Source of the DNA: CAKOTZ01 sp964489885
GTDB lineage: Bacteria; Bacillota; Clostridia; TANB77; CAG-508
Direction: 5' to 3'
DNA: 64,000 nucleotides
Assembly: GCA_964489885.1 (NCBI GenBank)
Contig: CAZAZX010000003.1
Coordinates: forward strand, 47,761-111,760
Notes under the pieces: generated by a model
Told to the model about the DNA's origin: nothing
The model's input: only the letters and a program-made list of their open reading frames with translations
The model's database searches: none
Translations under genes and position numbers: made by a program
Shown: piece by piece, positions 16,563-24,805 of the stretch
Numbering within the stretch: position 1 is the stretch's first letter
How the letters are laid out: every line of letters begins with the position of its first letter

Positions 16563-17153
16563 ATGGCCTTTATTGTAAAAAATCCTAAATTTGAAGTTTC
16601 AGCTGTTAGACCAAAACAATATCCTAAAAATAATTTACCAGAAATTGTGCTTGTTGGAAAATCTAACGTTGGAAAATCTTCTTTTATTAATACGATGATT
16701 CATAGAAAAAGCCTTGCTAGGACAAGCAGTGAACCTGGAAAAACTAGACAAATTAATTTTTATAATATTGATGAAAAATTTTATTTTGTTGATTTACCCG
16801 GATATGGTTTTAGTAAGATGTCTAAATCAGAACAAGAACGCGTAAATATGTTTATAGAAGACTATCTTTTTAATAGTGAAAACATTAAACTCATTATTTT
16901 CTTAGTCGATATTCGTCATAATCCTACTGAAAATGATGCAATTATGTATAACTACTGCATAAGAAGAAATTTACCTTTCCTAGTACTTTGCAATAAAGCT
17001 GATAAAATTGCAATTACCAAAGTAGATGATGCAGTCAATTCTATTCAAGCTATACTTAATCCATTAAAAGATATAATCTTCCTTCCATTTTCAGCTGAAA
17101 GAAAAATTTACACAGAAAATGTATGGGACATTATTGAAAAAAATATACAATAA
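16563..17153 (+). CDS. ysxC: YihA/EngB-type ribosome biogenesis GTPase
   Basis: Essential GTPase for 50S subunit assembly. 196 residues with G1 GKSNVGKSS (near 32), G2 region (SSEPGKTRQINFY), G3 VDLPGYGF, and G4 CNKADK followed by G5 FSAE. Length and motifs are standard. Preceded by AAAGGGAAATG-type ribosome binding site; it may be expressed from the serS transcript. Confidence 0.96.
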   Translation: MAFIVKNPKFEVSAVRPKQYPKNNLPEIVLVGKSNVGKSSFINTMIHRKSLARTSSEPGKTRQINFYNIDEKFYFVDLPGYGFSKMSKSEQERVNMFIEDYLFNSENIKLIIFLVDIRHNPTENDAIMYNYCIRRNLPFLVLCNKADKIAITKVDDAVNSIQAILNPLKDIIFLPFSAERKIYTENVWDIIEKNIQ

Positions 17154-17285
17154 AATTTAGCTAATGTTTTATTAAGAATTTTGTCTTTTATTCTTTATTT
17201 TTGCTATATTTTATAGTATAATAATTGTATGTGAAAAATTTTATACAAAAGTTAAATTTGTTAATTTTTGTAAAAAGGAGTTATT

Positions 17286-17753
17286 ATGGTTATGTGGCAA
17301 TTTTGGTTAATTGTTGCTGGAATTTTCTTCATTGGAGAAATATTTACTGCTGGATTCCTAGTTTTTTGGGTTGGAGTTGGAGCCGTTTTTGCAATGATTT
17401 CAAGCTTTTTTACAGATAACATTATAATTCAAACAACTATCTTTGTTCTTCTTTCTGGCATATTACTTTTCTTTACAAGACCATTTGTTAGAAAATATGT
17501 AGATAAGGATCAAGACAATGTTGTTACAAACGCAATGTCTGTTGTTGGAAAAAAAGGCGTTGTTACCGAAGAAATTGATACTGTAAAAAGTGTTGGACTT
17601 GTAAAAGTTGGTGAAGAAGTTTGGTCAGCAACAACTGAAACGCAAGATGTAATACCAAAAGGTACAAAAGTAGAAGTTAAAGATATTAATGGTGTTAAAC
17701 TTGTTGTTACACCTATAGTTTCTGCTCAAGCAGTTGAAAAAACTGCAAAATAA
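17286..17753 (+). CDS. NfeD-family membrane protein
   Basis: 155 residues: three hydrophobic segments in the first 70 residues, then a C-terminal OB-fold NfeD domain (about 85-145; VGKKGVVTEEIDTVKSVGLVKVGEEVWSA). NfeD proteins are encoded next to SPFH/stomatin proteins and are thought to act with them on membrane quality control; here the SPFH gene follows after 22 nt. AAGGAG lies 6 nt before the ATG. Confidence 0.92.
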   Translation: MVMWQFWLIVAGIFFIGEIFTAGFLVFWVGVGAVFAMISSFFTDNIIIQTTIFVLLSGILLFFTRPFVRKYVDKDQDNVVTNAMSVVGKKGVVTEEIDTVKSVGLVKVGEEVWSATTETQDVIPKGTKVEVKDINGVKLVVTPIVSAQAVEKTAK

Positions 17754-17775
17754 ATTATAAGGGGGATTTTAACTT

Positions 17776-18684
17776 ATGTGGTTTTTAATCGTTTTATTAA
17801 TCATAATTTTAGTTATAGCATTTAATACAATTAAAGTTGTTAGACAATCAGAAGTTTACATTATTGAAAGGTTAGGTAAATTCCATAAAATAGCTGATGC
17901 TGGACTTACAATTATTGTTCCATTTTTTGACCGTGTTCGTTCTGTTGTAAGCTTAAAACAACAAACTATGGATATACCACCACAAGGCGTTATCACAAAA
18001 GATAATGTTACAATAACAATAGATACTGTTGTTTTCTATCAAATTACAGATCCTGCTAAGGCTGTATATGAAATTCAATCTTTGAAAAAAGGTATTGAAT
18101 ATTTAGCAATTACTACTATTCGTGATATAGTTGGTAAAATGGATTTAGATGCAACATTTAGTTCAAGAGATGCAATTAATCAAAAATTAAGAGTTATTCT
18201 TGATGAAGCAACAGATAAATGGGGTTGTAGAATTGACCGTGTTGAAATAAAAGATATTAACCCTCCTGCTGATATCCGTGATGCAATGGAAAAACAAATG
18301 AATGCAGAAAGAAATAAAAGAGCTTTAATTTTACAAGCAGAAGCTGAAAAGCAATCAGCTGTTACTATTGCTGAAGGTAAAAAAGAAGCTGCTATTCTTG
18401 AAGCTGAAGCTGATAAAGAAGCAAGAATTCGTAGAGCTGCCGGTGAAGCTGCTGCTATTGAAAAAGTTGCTGAAGCTAAAGCTAAGGAAGTTCAATTAGT
18501 TTATGATGCAATAAAAGACGCAAAACCAGACGAAAAATTAGTTCAATTAAAATCTTTAGAGGCATTAGAAAAAGTTGCAAATGGTGAAGCAAATAAAGTG
18601 TTTATTCCTTTTGAAGCAACATCAGCTCTAGCAGGACTTGGAGCTGCAAGCGAAGTGTTTAAAGAAAAGAAGAAAAAAGAATAA
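17776..18684 (+). CDS. SPFH/Band 7 (stomatin/QmcA-like) membrane scaffold protein
   Basis: 302 residues: an N-terminal membrane anchor (1-18), the SPFH domain (about 20-200; SEVYIIERLGKFH, GVITKDNVTI, TTIRDIVGKMDLD) and an Ala/Glu-rich coiled coil (about 180-250; EAEKQSAVTIAEGKKEAAIL). These proteins form large membrane-associated rings and partner with NfeD, which is the preceding gene. GGGGG ribosome binding site; strong terminator 25 nt downstream. Confidence 0.95.
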   Translation: MWFLIVLLIIILVIAFNTIKVVRQSEVYIIERLGKFHKIADAGLTIIVPFFDRVRSVVSLKQQTMDIPPQGVITKDNVTITIDTVVFYQITDPAKAVYEIQSLKKGIEYLAITTIRDIVGKMDLDATFSSRDAINQKLRVILDEATDKWGCRIDRVEIKDINPPADIRDAMEKQMNAERNKRALILQAEAEKQSAVTIAEGKKEAAILEAEADKEARIRRAAGEAAAIEKVAEAKAKEVQLVYDAIKDAKPDEKLVQLKSLEALEKVANGEANKVFIPFEATSALAGLGAASEVFKEKKKKE

Positions 18685-18708
18685 TAAACTTGGATAACCA
18701 TACAATAA

Positions 18709-18740
18709 AAATATCTGAGAATAAACTCAGATATTTTTTT
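18709..18740 (+). terminator. Terminator of the nfeD-SPFH operon
   Basis: Stem AATATCTGAG/CTCAGATATT with a 6-nt loop, followed by eight T residues. Confidence 0.88.
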
Positions 18741-18765
18741 TGTATTTGTTTTATACACACCAAAA

Positions 18766-18797
18766 AAACAAGCATATTTTCTTATGCTTGTTTTTTA
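18766..18797. terminator. Terminator of the SSB-like gene
   Basis: Stem ACAAGCATA/TATGCTTGT with T-tracts on both strands; on the minus strand it follows the SSB-like gene by 26 nt and ends in TTTTTTTT. Works plausibly in both directions. Confidence 0.82.
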
Positions 18798-18822
18798 GTT
18801 ATTATTAAATATATCAAAAAAA

Positions 18823-19530
18823 TTAAATGGCTTCCTTATTTTCAATTGTATCATCATCTGTTGCAGAATCATCATTTTCATTTACTATTTCTAGACTTCC
18901 AATTGAAACTTCATAAGCTACTCTTTGTTCAACTGTTCCATCTTCTAATTTTTTCTCATAATTTCTAGATTGAACTCTTCCAACTATTCTAACACAAGTA
19001 CCAACTTTCATATTTTGGCAAAATCTTGCATTTCTGCCCCAAGCAATACATGGAATATAGTCAGATTTGTTATATGCTCTATTTACTGCAAGCAATATAT
19101 CTGCAATCTCTCTTTTAAATGGTGTTTGTCTGTAAATAGGTGGTTTGCAAATAAAACCGTTTAAAACAACTTCGTTTGAAACAAATTCCTCGTTTCCTTC
19201 CTCTTGTTGTTCTTCCATTTCACTTTCGTCCATAATATCTTTTGCAAAAACTGTTAATATTAATTTGTTTCTGTTGTTTTCGTAAGTGTTATATGAACGG
19301 AACTGACCCTTTACAATGATTTTCTTACCAACTTCTAATGTTTCTCCTGTTAATAGTCTATCAGATACTGTTATAGGTATAATATCTGATGTGCCACTTA
19401 AACGTGGTATTTCTAAGCTAAATACATAAAAGCTTTCTCCATAAACTTCATGACTAAATTTCTTTTCTGTTGCTACTTTTCCTACTAATATTAAATAGTT
19501 ATTATCTGAATAATTAGTATCCATTTTCAC
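18823..19530 (-). CDS. SSB-like protein with two OB-fold domains
   Basis: 235 residues. The second half (about 118-215) has the single-stranded DNA-binding protein signature: GFICKPPIYRQTPF, ILLAVNRAY, YIPCIAWGRNA, VRIVGRVQSRNYE. The first half (about 10-100; LILVGKVATEKKFSHEVYGE, IIVKGQFRSY) looks like a second, diverged OB fold, the two joined by a Glu-rich linker. The acidic C-terminus does not end in the DDDIPF-type tip of a housekeeping SSB, so it is probably an accessory SSB. Start is a GTG, 8 nt after GGAGG. Confidence 0.8.
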   Translation of the reverse strand: MKMDTNYSDNNYLILVGKVATEKKFSHEVYGESFYVFSLEIPRLSGTSDIIPITVSDRLLTGETLEVGKKIIVKGQFRSYNTYENNRNKLILTVFAKDIMDESEMEEQQEEGNEEFVSNEVVLNGFICKPPIYRQTPFKREIADILLAVNRAYNKSDYIPCIAWGRNARFCQNMKVGTCVRIVGRVQSRNYEKKLEDGTVEQRVAYEVSIGSLEIVNENDDSATDDDTIENKEAI

Positions 19531-19672
19531 AATTTTTTCCTCCCCTTACATTATTTATCTATTGTAGTTTATTCAAATTGTTTCAGCTTTAGAATAAATA
19601 AATTTAATTTACTTCTATATTATAACATCTTTTTCCAGTTTTGTCTACATAAAAAGTTGAAATTTGCATTAT

Positions 19673-19846
19673 TCATTCATATTTAGGTGTTTTATTAATA
19701 TAAACATTATTTTCCACTATATTTGCAGATGTTTCCATAGTATTTCTATTAGAAATAAATACATTTGCAACTGCAAATAAAGCTATAACAGTAAATACAG
19801 AAACAACATAAGATATTATTTTAGCCTTGTTAAATAAGAATAACAT
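19673..19846 (-). CDS. 57-residue single-pass membrane protein
   Basis: Starts MLFLFNKAKIISYVVSVF and has one membrane segment (about 8-31) followed by a polar tail ending INKTPKYE. The ribosome binding site GGGGG is the 3' arm of the hairpin that terminates the upstream amidohydrolase gene, and the T-tract lies between it and the ATG. No family recognised. It could be a real small protein or a chance frame; open reading, membrane segment and ribosome binding site favour the former. Confidence 0.5.
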   Translation of the reverse strand: MLFLFNKAKIISYVVSVFTVIALFAVANVFISNRNTMETSANIVENNVYINKTPKYE

Positions 19847-19893
19847 TAAAAAAACCCCCTATAGCATTATTGTTTAATCTTATGCTATAGAGG
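19847..19893 (-). terminator. Terminator of the amidohydrolase gene, overlapping a ribosome binding site
   Basis: Minus-strand stem CCTCTATAGCA/TGCTATAGGGG (one G-U pair) followed by seven T residues, 6 nt after the amidohydrolase stop. The 3' arm supplies the GGGGG upstream of the 57-residue frame. Confidence 0.75.
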
Positions 19894-19898
19894 AAATT

Positions 19899-21116
19899 TT
19901 ATTCATGCAAATTTAAAATTTTTCCATTAATCATTGTTAATTTTATATTAGACCCTTTTGCATTATAAATTATATCAGCAAAAATATCATTTATTGGTGT
20001 AGTTGTAGTTCCATTTAAGTCTAGAAGAATTAAATCTGCTTTTTTACCAATTTCTATACTTCCTATTTCATTATCTTTTCTTAGTGCCTTTGCTCCATTT
20101 ATTGTTGCCATTTTCAATACTTCAAATGCAGGCATAGCTATTGGATTTTCATATTCACCTTTTTGTAATAATGCTGCAAATTTCATAGTTTCAAACATAT
20201 CCATATTGCTTCCACTTCCCTGTCCATCAGTTCCCAATGTTATATTAATACCCATTTCTCTCATTTTTTCTATATTTGCTATTCCGCATCCAAGCCTTAA
20301 ATTACTTATTGGACAATGTGCAACACTAAAGTTTAACTTTTTTATCACTTCCATATCCTTTTGGCTTAATTTAACACAATGGGCTAAAATCGCCTTTGTT
20401 CCATAGAAATATTTTTCAAGCACCTCAGAAGGATTTTGAACATTATGTATTCTTTTAATATCTTCAACCTCTTTTGTATTTTCGCAAAAGTGCATATGAA
20501 TTGTTAAATTATATTTTCTTGCTAAGTCTGTTGCTCTTTTTACATATTCTGGGCTACAAGTATATAATCCATGAATTCCAAGACTTAGTGAAATTTTTTC
20601 GTCGACATCTTTATATTTTTCAATTAATTCTTCAAATTCTTTAATTCTCGTTTCTCCGTCATTATCAGCATCCATTAAAACACGTGTAAGCTCAATTCTT
20701 ATTTGTTTTTCCAATGCTGCCTTTATAATGTGTTCTGTCATGAAATATTGATCATTGACAGTTGTTGTTCCAGTTTCAATCATTTCTCTAAATGTTAAAA
20801 TTGAAGCATTATATATGTCTTCTCCTAATAATTTTGCCTCTATAGGCCATATTTTTTCTTCAAGCCATTCTTGTAATGGACATCCGTCTGCAATTTCTCT
20901 AAAAATACTCATAGGAACATGCGCGTGTGTGTTTATTAAACCTGGTAATAACACTCTATTTTTCGCATCAATCGTATTATCAACCCTTGCCTCAATTTGT
21001 CTTCCAATTTCAGCTATTTTATCATTTTCTACTAAAACATCTATTTCTTGTTGCATTTTTGGTCTTGTATCATCCATTGAAATAAGTGTTGCATTTTTAA
21101 TTAAAGTTTTCATCAT
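19899..21116 (-). CDS. Amidohydrolase, MTA/SAH deaminase-like
   Basis: 405-residue TIM-barrel metal-dependent hydrolase. The metal motif NTHAHVPMS (near 60), a further His in THMHFCENTKEVE-type context (IHMHFCEN, near 205), HCV (HCVKLSQKD) and the Asp in LGTDGQGSG match the SAH/5'-methylthioadenosine deaminase (MtaD) group. It would deaminate nucleoside by-products of SAM use. I start at ATG 21116, 6 nt after GAGGAG, rather than at a hydrophobic upstream extension without a ribosome binding site. Confidence 0.85.
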   Translation of the reverse strand: MMKTLIKNATLISMDDTRPKMQQEIDVLVENDKIAEIGRQIEARVDNTIDAKNRVLLPGLINTHAHVPMSIFREIADGCPLQEWLEEKIWPIEAKLLGEDIYNASILTFREMIETGTTTVNDQYFMTEHIIKAALEKQIRIELTRVLMDADNDGETRIKEFEELIEKYKDVDEKISLSLGIHGLYTCSPEYVKRATDLARKYNLTIHMHFCENTKEVEDIKRIHNVQNPSEVLEKYFYGTKAILAHCVKLSQKDMEVIKKLNFSVAHCPISNLRLGCGIANIEKMREMGINITLGTDGQGSGSNMDMFETMKFAALLQKGEYENPIAMPAFEVLKMATINGAKALRKDNEIGSIEIGKKADLILLDLNGTTTTPINDIFADIIYNAKGSNIKLTMINGKILNLHE

Positions 21117-21164
21117 TCTTCTCCTCAATTCTTTTCTCAATAAAACTATTTTAACATTAAAAAA

Positions 21165-21202
21165 TAAAAAAAACAACTCTAGTAAATTAATACTAGAGTT
21201 GT
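21165..21202 (-). terminator. Minus-strand terminator downstream of the two-component operon
   Basis: Perfect 12-bp stem (21173-21184 with 21191-21202) and a run of Ts on the minus strand. It lies 400 nt past the kinase stop codon, so the transcript has a long 3' region. Confidence 0.8.
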
Positions 21203-21599
21203 AAAGTTACAACACATTGTAACTTTAGGTATAAAAATATTTAACATCTAATTTATATTTATATGAGAATTTCAGGATAAATCATATTATAATATTAATC
21301 AATAGGCACCTACTTCCTTTCTTTTAAATTTTTTTATTTAATTTTATATTTATTCTCAAATCAATTTCTTATAGGCATTTCTCCTTTCTTTCTAAAAATT
21401 TATTTCCATTTCTATCATTTTCTCCCTCCTCTTTCTTAGTATGTATATATTTTACAAATGACTTATGTTTTCTGTGTGAAAATAATTTGAAGATTTAAAA
21501 TATTTTTCACAATAACAGTTTTGCTTCTTTTTAGCATATTTAAGCCGAAAGAGTCAGTTTCTTTCAAACTGACTCTTTGTAAATTTAATGTGAAAATAT
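21202..21599 (-). other. 400-nt 3' region of the kinase operon with hairpins and three tiny frames
   Basis: No ordinary gene. On the minus strand there are a perfect 13-bp hairpin (21548-21578, AAAGAGTCAGTTT arms) without a T-tract, an inverted repeat 21202-21227, and three very short frames with good ribosome binding sites: 21392-21418 (MIEMEINF, after AGGAGGGAG), 21361-21378 (MPIRN, after AAAGGAG) and 21295-21309 (GTG start, MPID, after AAAGGAAG). Whether any is translated is unknown. Confidence 0.4.
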
Positions 21600-23117
21600 T
21601 TATACTTTCTTTGCTTCTATTAAGTTTACTAAATCAATATCAAAATAAAATTCTACTCCATTATCCCTATTGTAAACACCATATTCGCTTTTGTAATTGT
21701 TCATTATAGCCTTTACTAAAGATAAACCTATTCCTGTTCCTCCATTTGCACGATTTCTAGAACTATCAATTTTATAAAATCTATTCCAAATTCTATTTAA
21801 ATCTTCATCTTTAAATTGTTCTCCTGTATTATATACATATATTCTTGCCTTGTTATTTTTCTTTTCAATTCTTATTTCAATTAAATTTTCTCCGTTTACT
21901 TCTTCAACGTGTTTTATTGCATTCGTTACATAGTTTGTAATGACTTGATCTATATAAAATTCATCAGCATACACGTATACAGGGTCATTATTTGTAAATT
22001 TAATTACTGTATTTTTATCAATTTTCATAACATCAGTCTTTCTAAGTACTTCTCTAATTAACTCTGTTATGTCAAAATTCATATTATTAAATTTTCGTTT
22101 TCCATATTCTAATTTCATTAATTCAAGCAATTGTTTTACTAGTTTATCCATTTTATTTGCTTCATCTATAATAACGTCAATATAAAATTGCCTGCTTTCC
22201 TCATCTGTCGTTACATTTTCTTTTAGGCCTTCTGCATACCCCTGTATTAAAGCAATTGGTGTTTTTAGTTCATGTGAAACATCAGATATAAATTGTTTTC
22301 TCATCTCATCTATTTTTGATTTATGTTCTATATCCTTTTCTAATTCTATATTTGCTTCTTTTAATTTCATAATCGTTTTCTCGAGCTTATCTGAAAGTAT
22401 ATTTATGCTTTTACCTAAATTATCAATTTCATCTTCTGTATTTCTTTCTTGATATTTCTTTGTAAAATCAAGATTTGTCATATTTCTAGCAATATTGTCC
22501 AATTCATAAATTGGCTTAGTAAATCTTTCAGCAATTACCAATACAACAAATCCACCAAGTAAAATTGTAAAACTTCCTATTAATAATAAGAAATTATTAG
22601 AAATTTTAACACTTTCTTGAATAGAAGCTATTGGCAATCGAATATATAATTTATATCCATTATCTAGTTCAGCAGATAAAAATATTATGTTCAGTGCCGT
22701 TTCCTTATCTTCTACCTGTGTTATAAAAACCTTATTATTTTTATATAAAATTCCGTTTGGCAAACTTCTTGCTTCTATTTCCTCTGTTTCATTAATTTGT
22801 TCCATCGTATCTAAAAAGTGTCTATTAGAAGAAAATATTGTTTCACCTAATTGTGATTGTATTATCATATCGAAATTGTTATTAAGTGATATTTTCTCAA
22901 ACTCTAATTCATAATTAGAATTTGGATTGTAAGTATTGTAATAACTATTAATATATTTATATGTATCTAGTAAGGAATTTCTTTTTGAATATAAATAGTA
23001 GGTCTCTAATACCACACTATTTATTGATATTAGAAGCAATATAATAATTATTACGACAATTGTTAAAGTTAAAAACAGTTTCATTCTAATAGATTTTAAT
23101 GGTTTAGGTACTGTCAT
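21600..23117 (-). CDS. Transmembrane sensor histidine kinase (HAMP, HisKA, HATPase)
   Basis: 505 residues: a membrane span near 10-33, an extracytoplasmic sensor of about 130 residues, a second span (about 178-200), HAMP, the phosphoacceptor H-box FISDVSHELKTPIALIQGYA (near 270), N-box YVTNAIKHVEE, and G-box GGTGIGLSLVKAI. It follows the response regulator gene by 15 nt and forms a two-component system with it. The layout resembles WalK/ResE/PhoR-type envelope-stress kinases; the signal is unknown. Confidence 0.93.
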   Translation of the reverse strand: MTVPKPLKSIRMKLFLTLTIVVIIIILLLISINSVVLETYYLYSKRNSLLDTYKYINSYYNTYNPNSNYELEFEKISLNNNFDMIIQSQLGETIFSSNRHFLDTMEQINETEEIEARSLPNGILYKNNKVFITQVEDKETALNIIFLSAELDNGYKLYIRLPIASIQESVKISNNFLLLIGSFTILLGGFVVLVIAERFTKPIYELDNIARNMTNLDFTKKYQERNTEDEIDNLGKSINILSDKLEKTIMKLKEANIELEKDIEHKSKIDEMRKQFISDVSHELKTPIALIQGYAEGLKENVTTDEESRQFYIDVIIDEANKMDKLVKQLLELMKLEYGKRKFNNMNFDITELIREVLRKTDVMKIDKNTVIKFTNNDPVYVYADEFYIDQVITNYVTNAIKHVEEVNGENLIEIRIEKKNNKARIYVYNTGEQFKDEDLNRIWNRFYKIDSSRNRANGGTGIGLSLVKAIMNNYKSEYGVYNRDNGVEFYFDIDLVNLIEAKKV

Positions 23118-23132
23118 AAAATACTTTCCTTT

Positions 23133-23813
23133 CTATTTTACTTCAAATTTATATCCTATTCCTCTCATTGTTTTTATATATTTTCCTTTTTTACCTAACT
23201 TATGTCTAATTTTCTTTATATGGCTATCTATTGTTCTTGAATCTCCATAATAATCATAGTTCCATACATTATTTAAAATTTTATCTCTTGATAATGCAAT
23301 ATTTTCATTGTCCACTAAATATTTTAACAATTCATACTCTCTTAAACTCATTTCAACAAACTTTCCATCAACACTTACAGTTCTTCCATCTGAATCAATT
23401 TTTATTCCTCCATAGTCTTTTTCTGAATTGTTCTTATCTCCATAAGCTCTATTTAAAATTGCTTGTACTTTTGCTACTAAAATTTTTGGACTAAATGGCT
23501 TTGGTATATATTCATCAACACCCAGTTCAAACCCAAATAATTCGTCTTGTTCTTCTGCTCTTGCTGTAAGCATCACTATTGGAACTTTTGAACTTTGTCT
23601 AATTTGGCGAAGAACAGACCATCCATCAAGTTTTGGCATCATTACATCTAATAAAATTAAACTTATTTTATCTTTTTCTTGATTAAAAATCTCTATAGCC
23701 TTTTCTCCATCTTCTGCTTCAATTATGCTAAAATTTTCCTTAGTTAAAAAATCTTTAATCAATTTTCTCATTCTTGATTCATCATCAACTACTAATATCG
23801 TATACTCATTCAT
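23133..23813 (-). CDS. OmpR/PhoB-family response regulator
   Basis: 226 residues: receiver domain with the acidic pair VVDDE, the phosphorylated Asp in LILLDVMMP (near 54), T in VMLTAR and K in IPKPF, followed by a winged-helix DNA-binding domain (EYELLKYLVDN, RTIDSHIKKIRHKLG). I start at ATG 23813 (MNEYTILVVDDE), 8 nt after AAGGAG; the in-frame TTG two codons upstream is too close. First gene of the regulator-kinase operon. Confidence 0.95.
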   Translation of the reverse strand: MNEYTILVVDDESRMRKLIKDFLTKENFSIIEAEDGEKAIEIFNQEKDKISLILLDVMMPKLDGWSVLRQIRQSSKVPIVMLTARAEEQDELFGFELGVDEYIPKPFSPKILVAKVQAILNRAYGDKNNSEKDYGGIKIDSDGRTVSVDGKFVEMSLREYELLKYLVDNENIALSRDKILNNVWNYDYYGDSRTIDSHIKKIRHKLGKKGKYIKTMRGIGYKFEVK

Positions 23814-23927
23814 ACACAAAGCTCCTTAATTACATAATTTTTGATTTATTATAAAATATTTTTATGTCTATTTTGTGAATTTCTCAGAATTTTTTCTACA
23901 TTGATAAGATTCCAATAAAAAAGTAAA

Positions 23928-23957
23928 CAAATCAAAGAAAAACTCTTTGATTTGTTA
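23928..23957 (-). terminator. Terminator of the Fic module
   Basis: Stem CAAATCAAAGA/TCTTTGATTTG adjacent to the end of the broken fic gene, with T residues following on the minus strand. Confidence 0.7.
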
Positions 23958-23958
23958 T

Positions 23959-24553
23959 TTAAATTTTTCCTAAACACTTTTCAATTAATTCTTGTAAAAA
24001 GGTAGTATCTACCACAGATTCAATACTTGCTTCTAGCATATCTTTTGAGGCTACATTTTTTATATTCAATTCATATCCATTTTTCAAAGCTAGTTGCCTT
24101 GAAAACTCCCTAATTGTTCTCCCATTTCCGTTCTCTAAATGGATGTAGAACATTTAGTTCTGACATATAATATGCTAATCTTTTTGCAAGCTCTGTCTTA
24201 TCTAAATTTGCTAAATAATTTTCATTTTTTAATTGATTTAAAAGTGCATCTAATTGTTCTTCAATATATTGCCAGTTTGCAAACATAAAACTATCTTTTG
24301 CAATATTTTCAGTACGGAATAATCCTGCAAATGGATAGATATCTTCAAACAAAAAGCGGTGAATTCCAACAAAATGCATTTTATCAAAGTTACCACTAAT
24401 TCCAGTTTCCCTTAATATAAGTAACTTAGCTGCAGTTATTTTAGCTTCATATATAGCTAAATTTTTGTTATCTTTTATACCTAATTTATTTTTTAGAACA
24501 TTAGAATTTTCATAGCAATAAATAGAATTTCTAGCTTCATACAAGTCTTGCAT
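23959..24553 (-). pseudogene. Fic-family AMPylase/toxin interrupted by a frameshift in the Fic motif
   Basis: The first frame (from 24553) encodes a Fic fold up to NVLHPFRE, then reads RKWENN and stops. The second frame (to 23959) continues GNGRTIREFSRQLALKNGYE. Together they give the complete HPFREGNGR catalytic motif if one base, the C complementary to G24130, is removed. The restored protein of about 197 residues would have the usual Fic length. It overlaps by 17 nt the small antitoxin-like gene upstream. So this is a Fic toxin inactivated exactly at its active site, or an indel error. Confidence 0.85.
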
Positions 24554-24728
24554 TATTTTTTAATCCTTCCAAAACATTTGACTTTATTGTATCAATCAAT
24601 TGATCTTTATTTATTTCTTTACTAGAATACATTTCTAATAATTCTATATCCTCGTTAGATAATTGCATTCCTTCTATTTCTAATTCGCTTTTTATATTTT
24701 CAATATCTATTTTAAATTTTTCGTTCAA
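24537..24728 (-). CDS. VbhA-like antitoxin of the Fic module
   Basis: 63 residues, helical and acidic. The segment IKSELEIEGMQLSNEDIELL resembles the VbhA-type inhibitory helix, in which a Glu blocks the Fic ATP site ((S/T)xxxE(G/N)); the Ser-Glu spacing here is one residue longer than the textbook motif. It ends inside the start of fic, indicating translational coupling. With fic broken it may be an orphan. The upstream ribosome binding site is GAGGCGG-type. Confidence 0.72.
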   Translation of the reverse strand: MNEKFKIDIENIKSELEIEGMQLSNEDIELLEMYSSKEINKDQLIDTIKSNVLEGLKNNARLV

Positions 24729-24756
24729 ACTACCGCCTCCTCTATTATTATTATAC

Positions 24757-24789
24757 CATAAAATGCTGAAAAAATCAGCATTTTTATGT
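24757..24789 (-). terminator. Terminator of the membrane glycosylation operon
   Basis: Stem AAAATGCTGA/TCAGCATTTT, loop AAAAAA, about 20 nt past the stop of the 901-residue gene on the minus strand. Confidence 0.75.
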
Positions 24790-24805
24790 AAATTTAACTG
24801 TGTAA

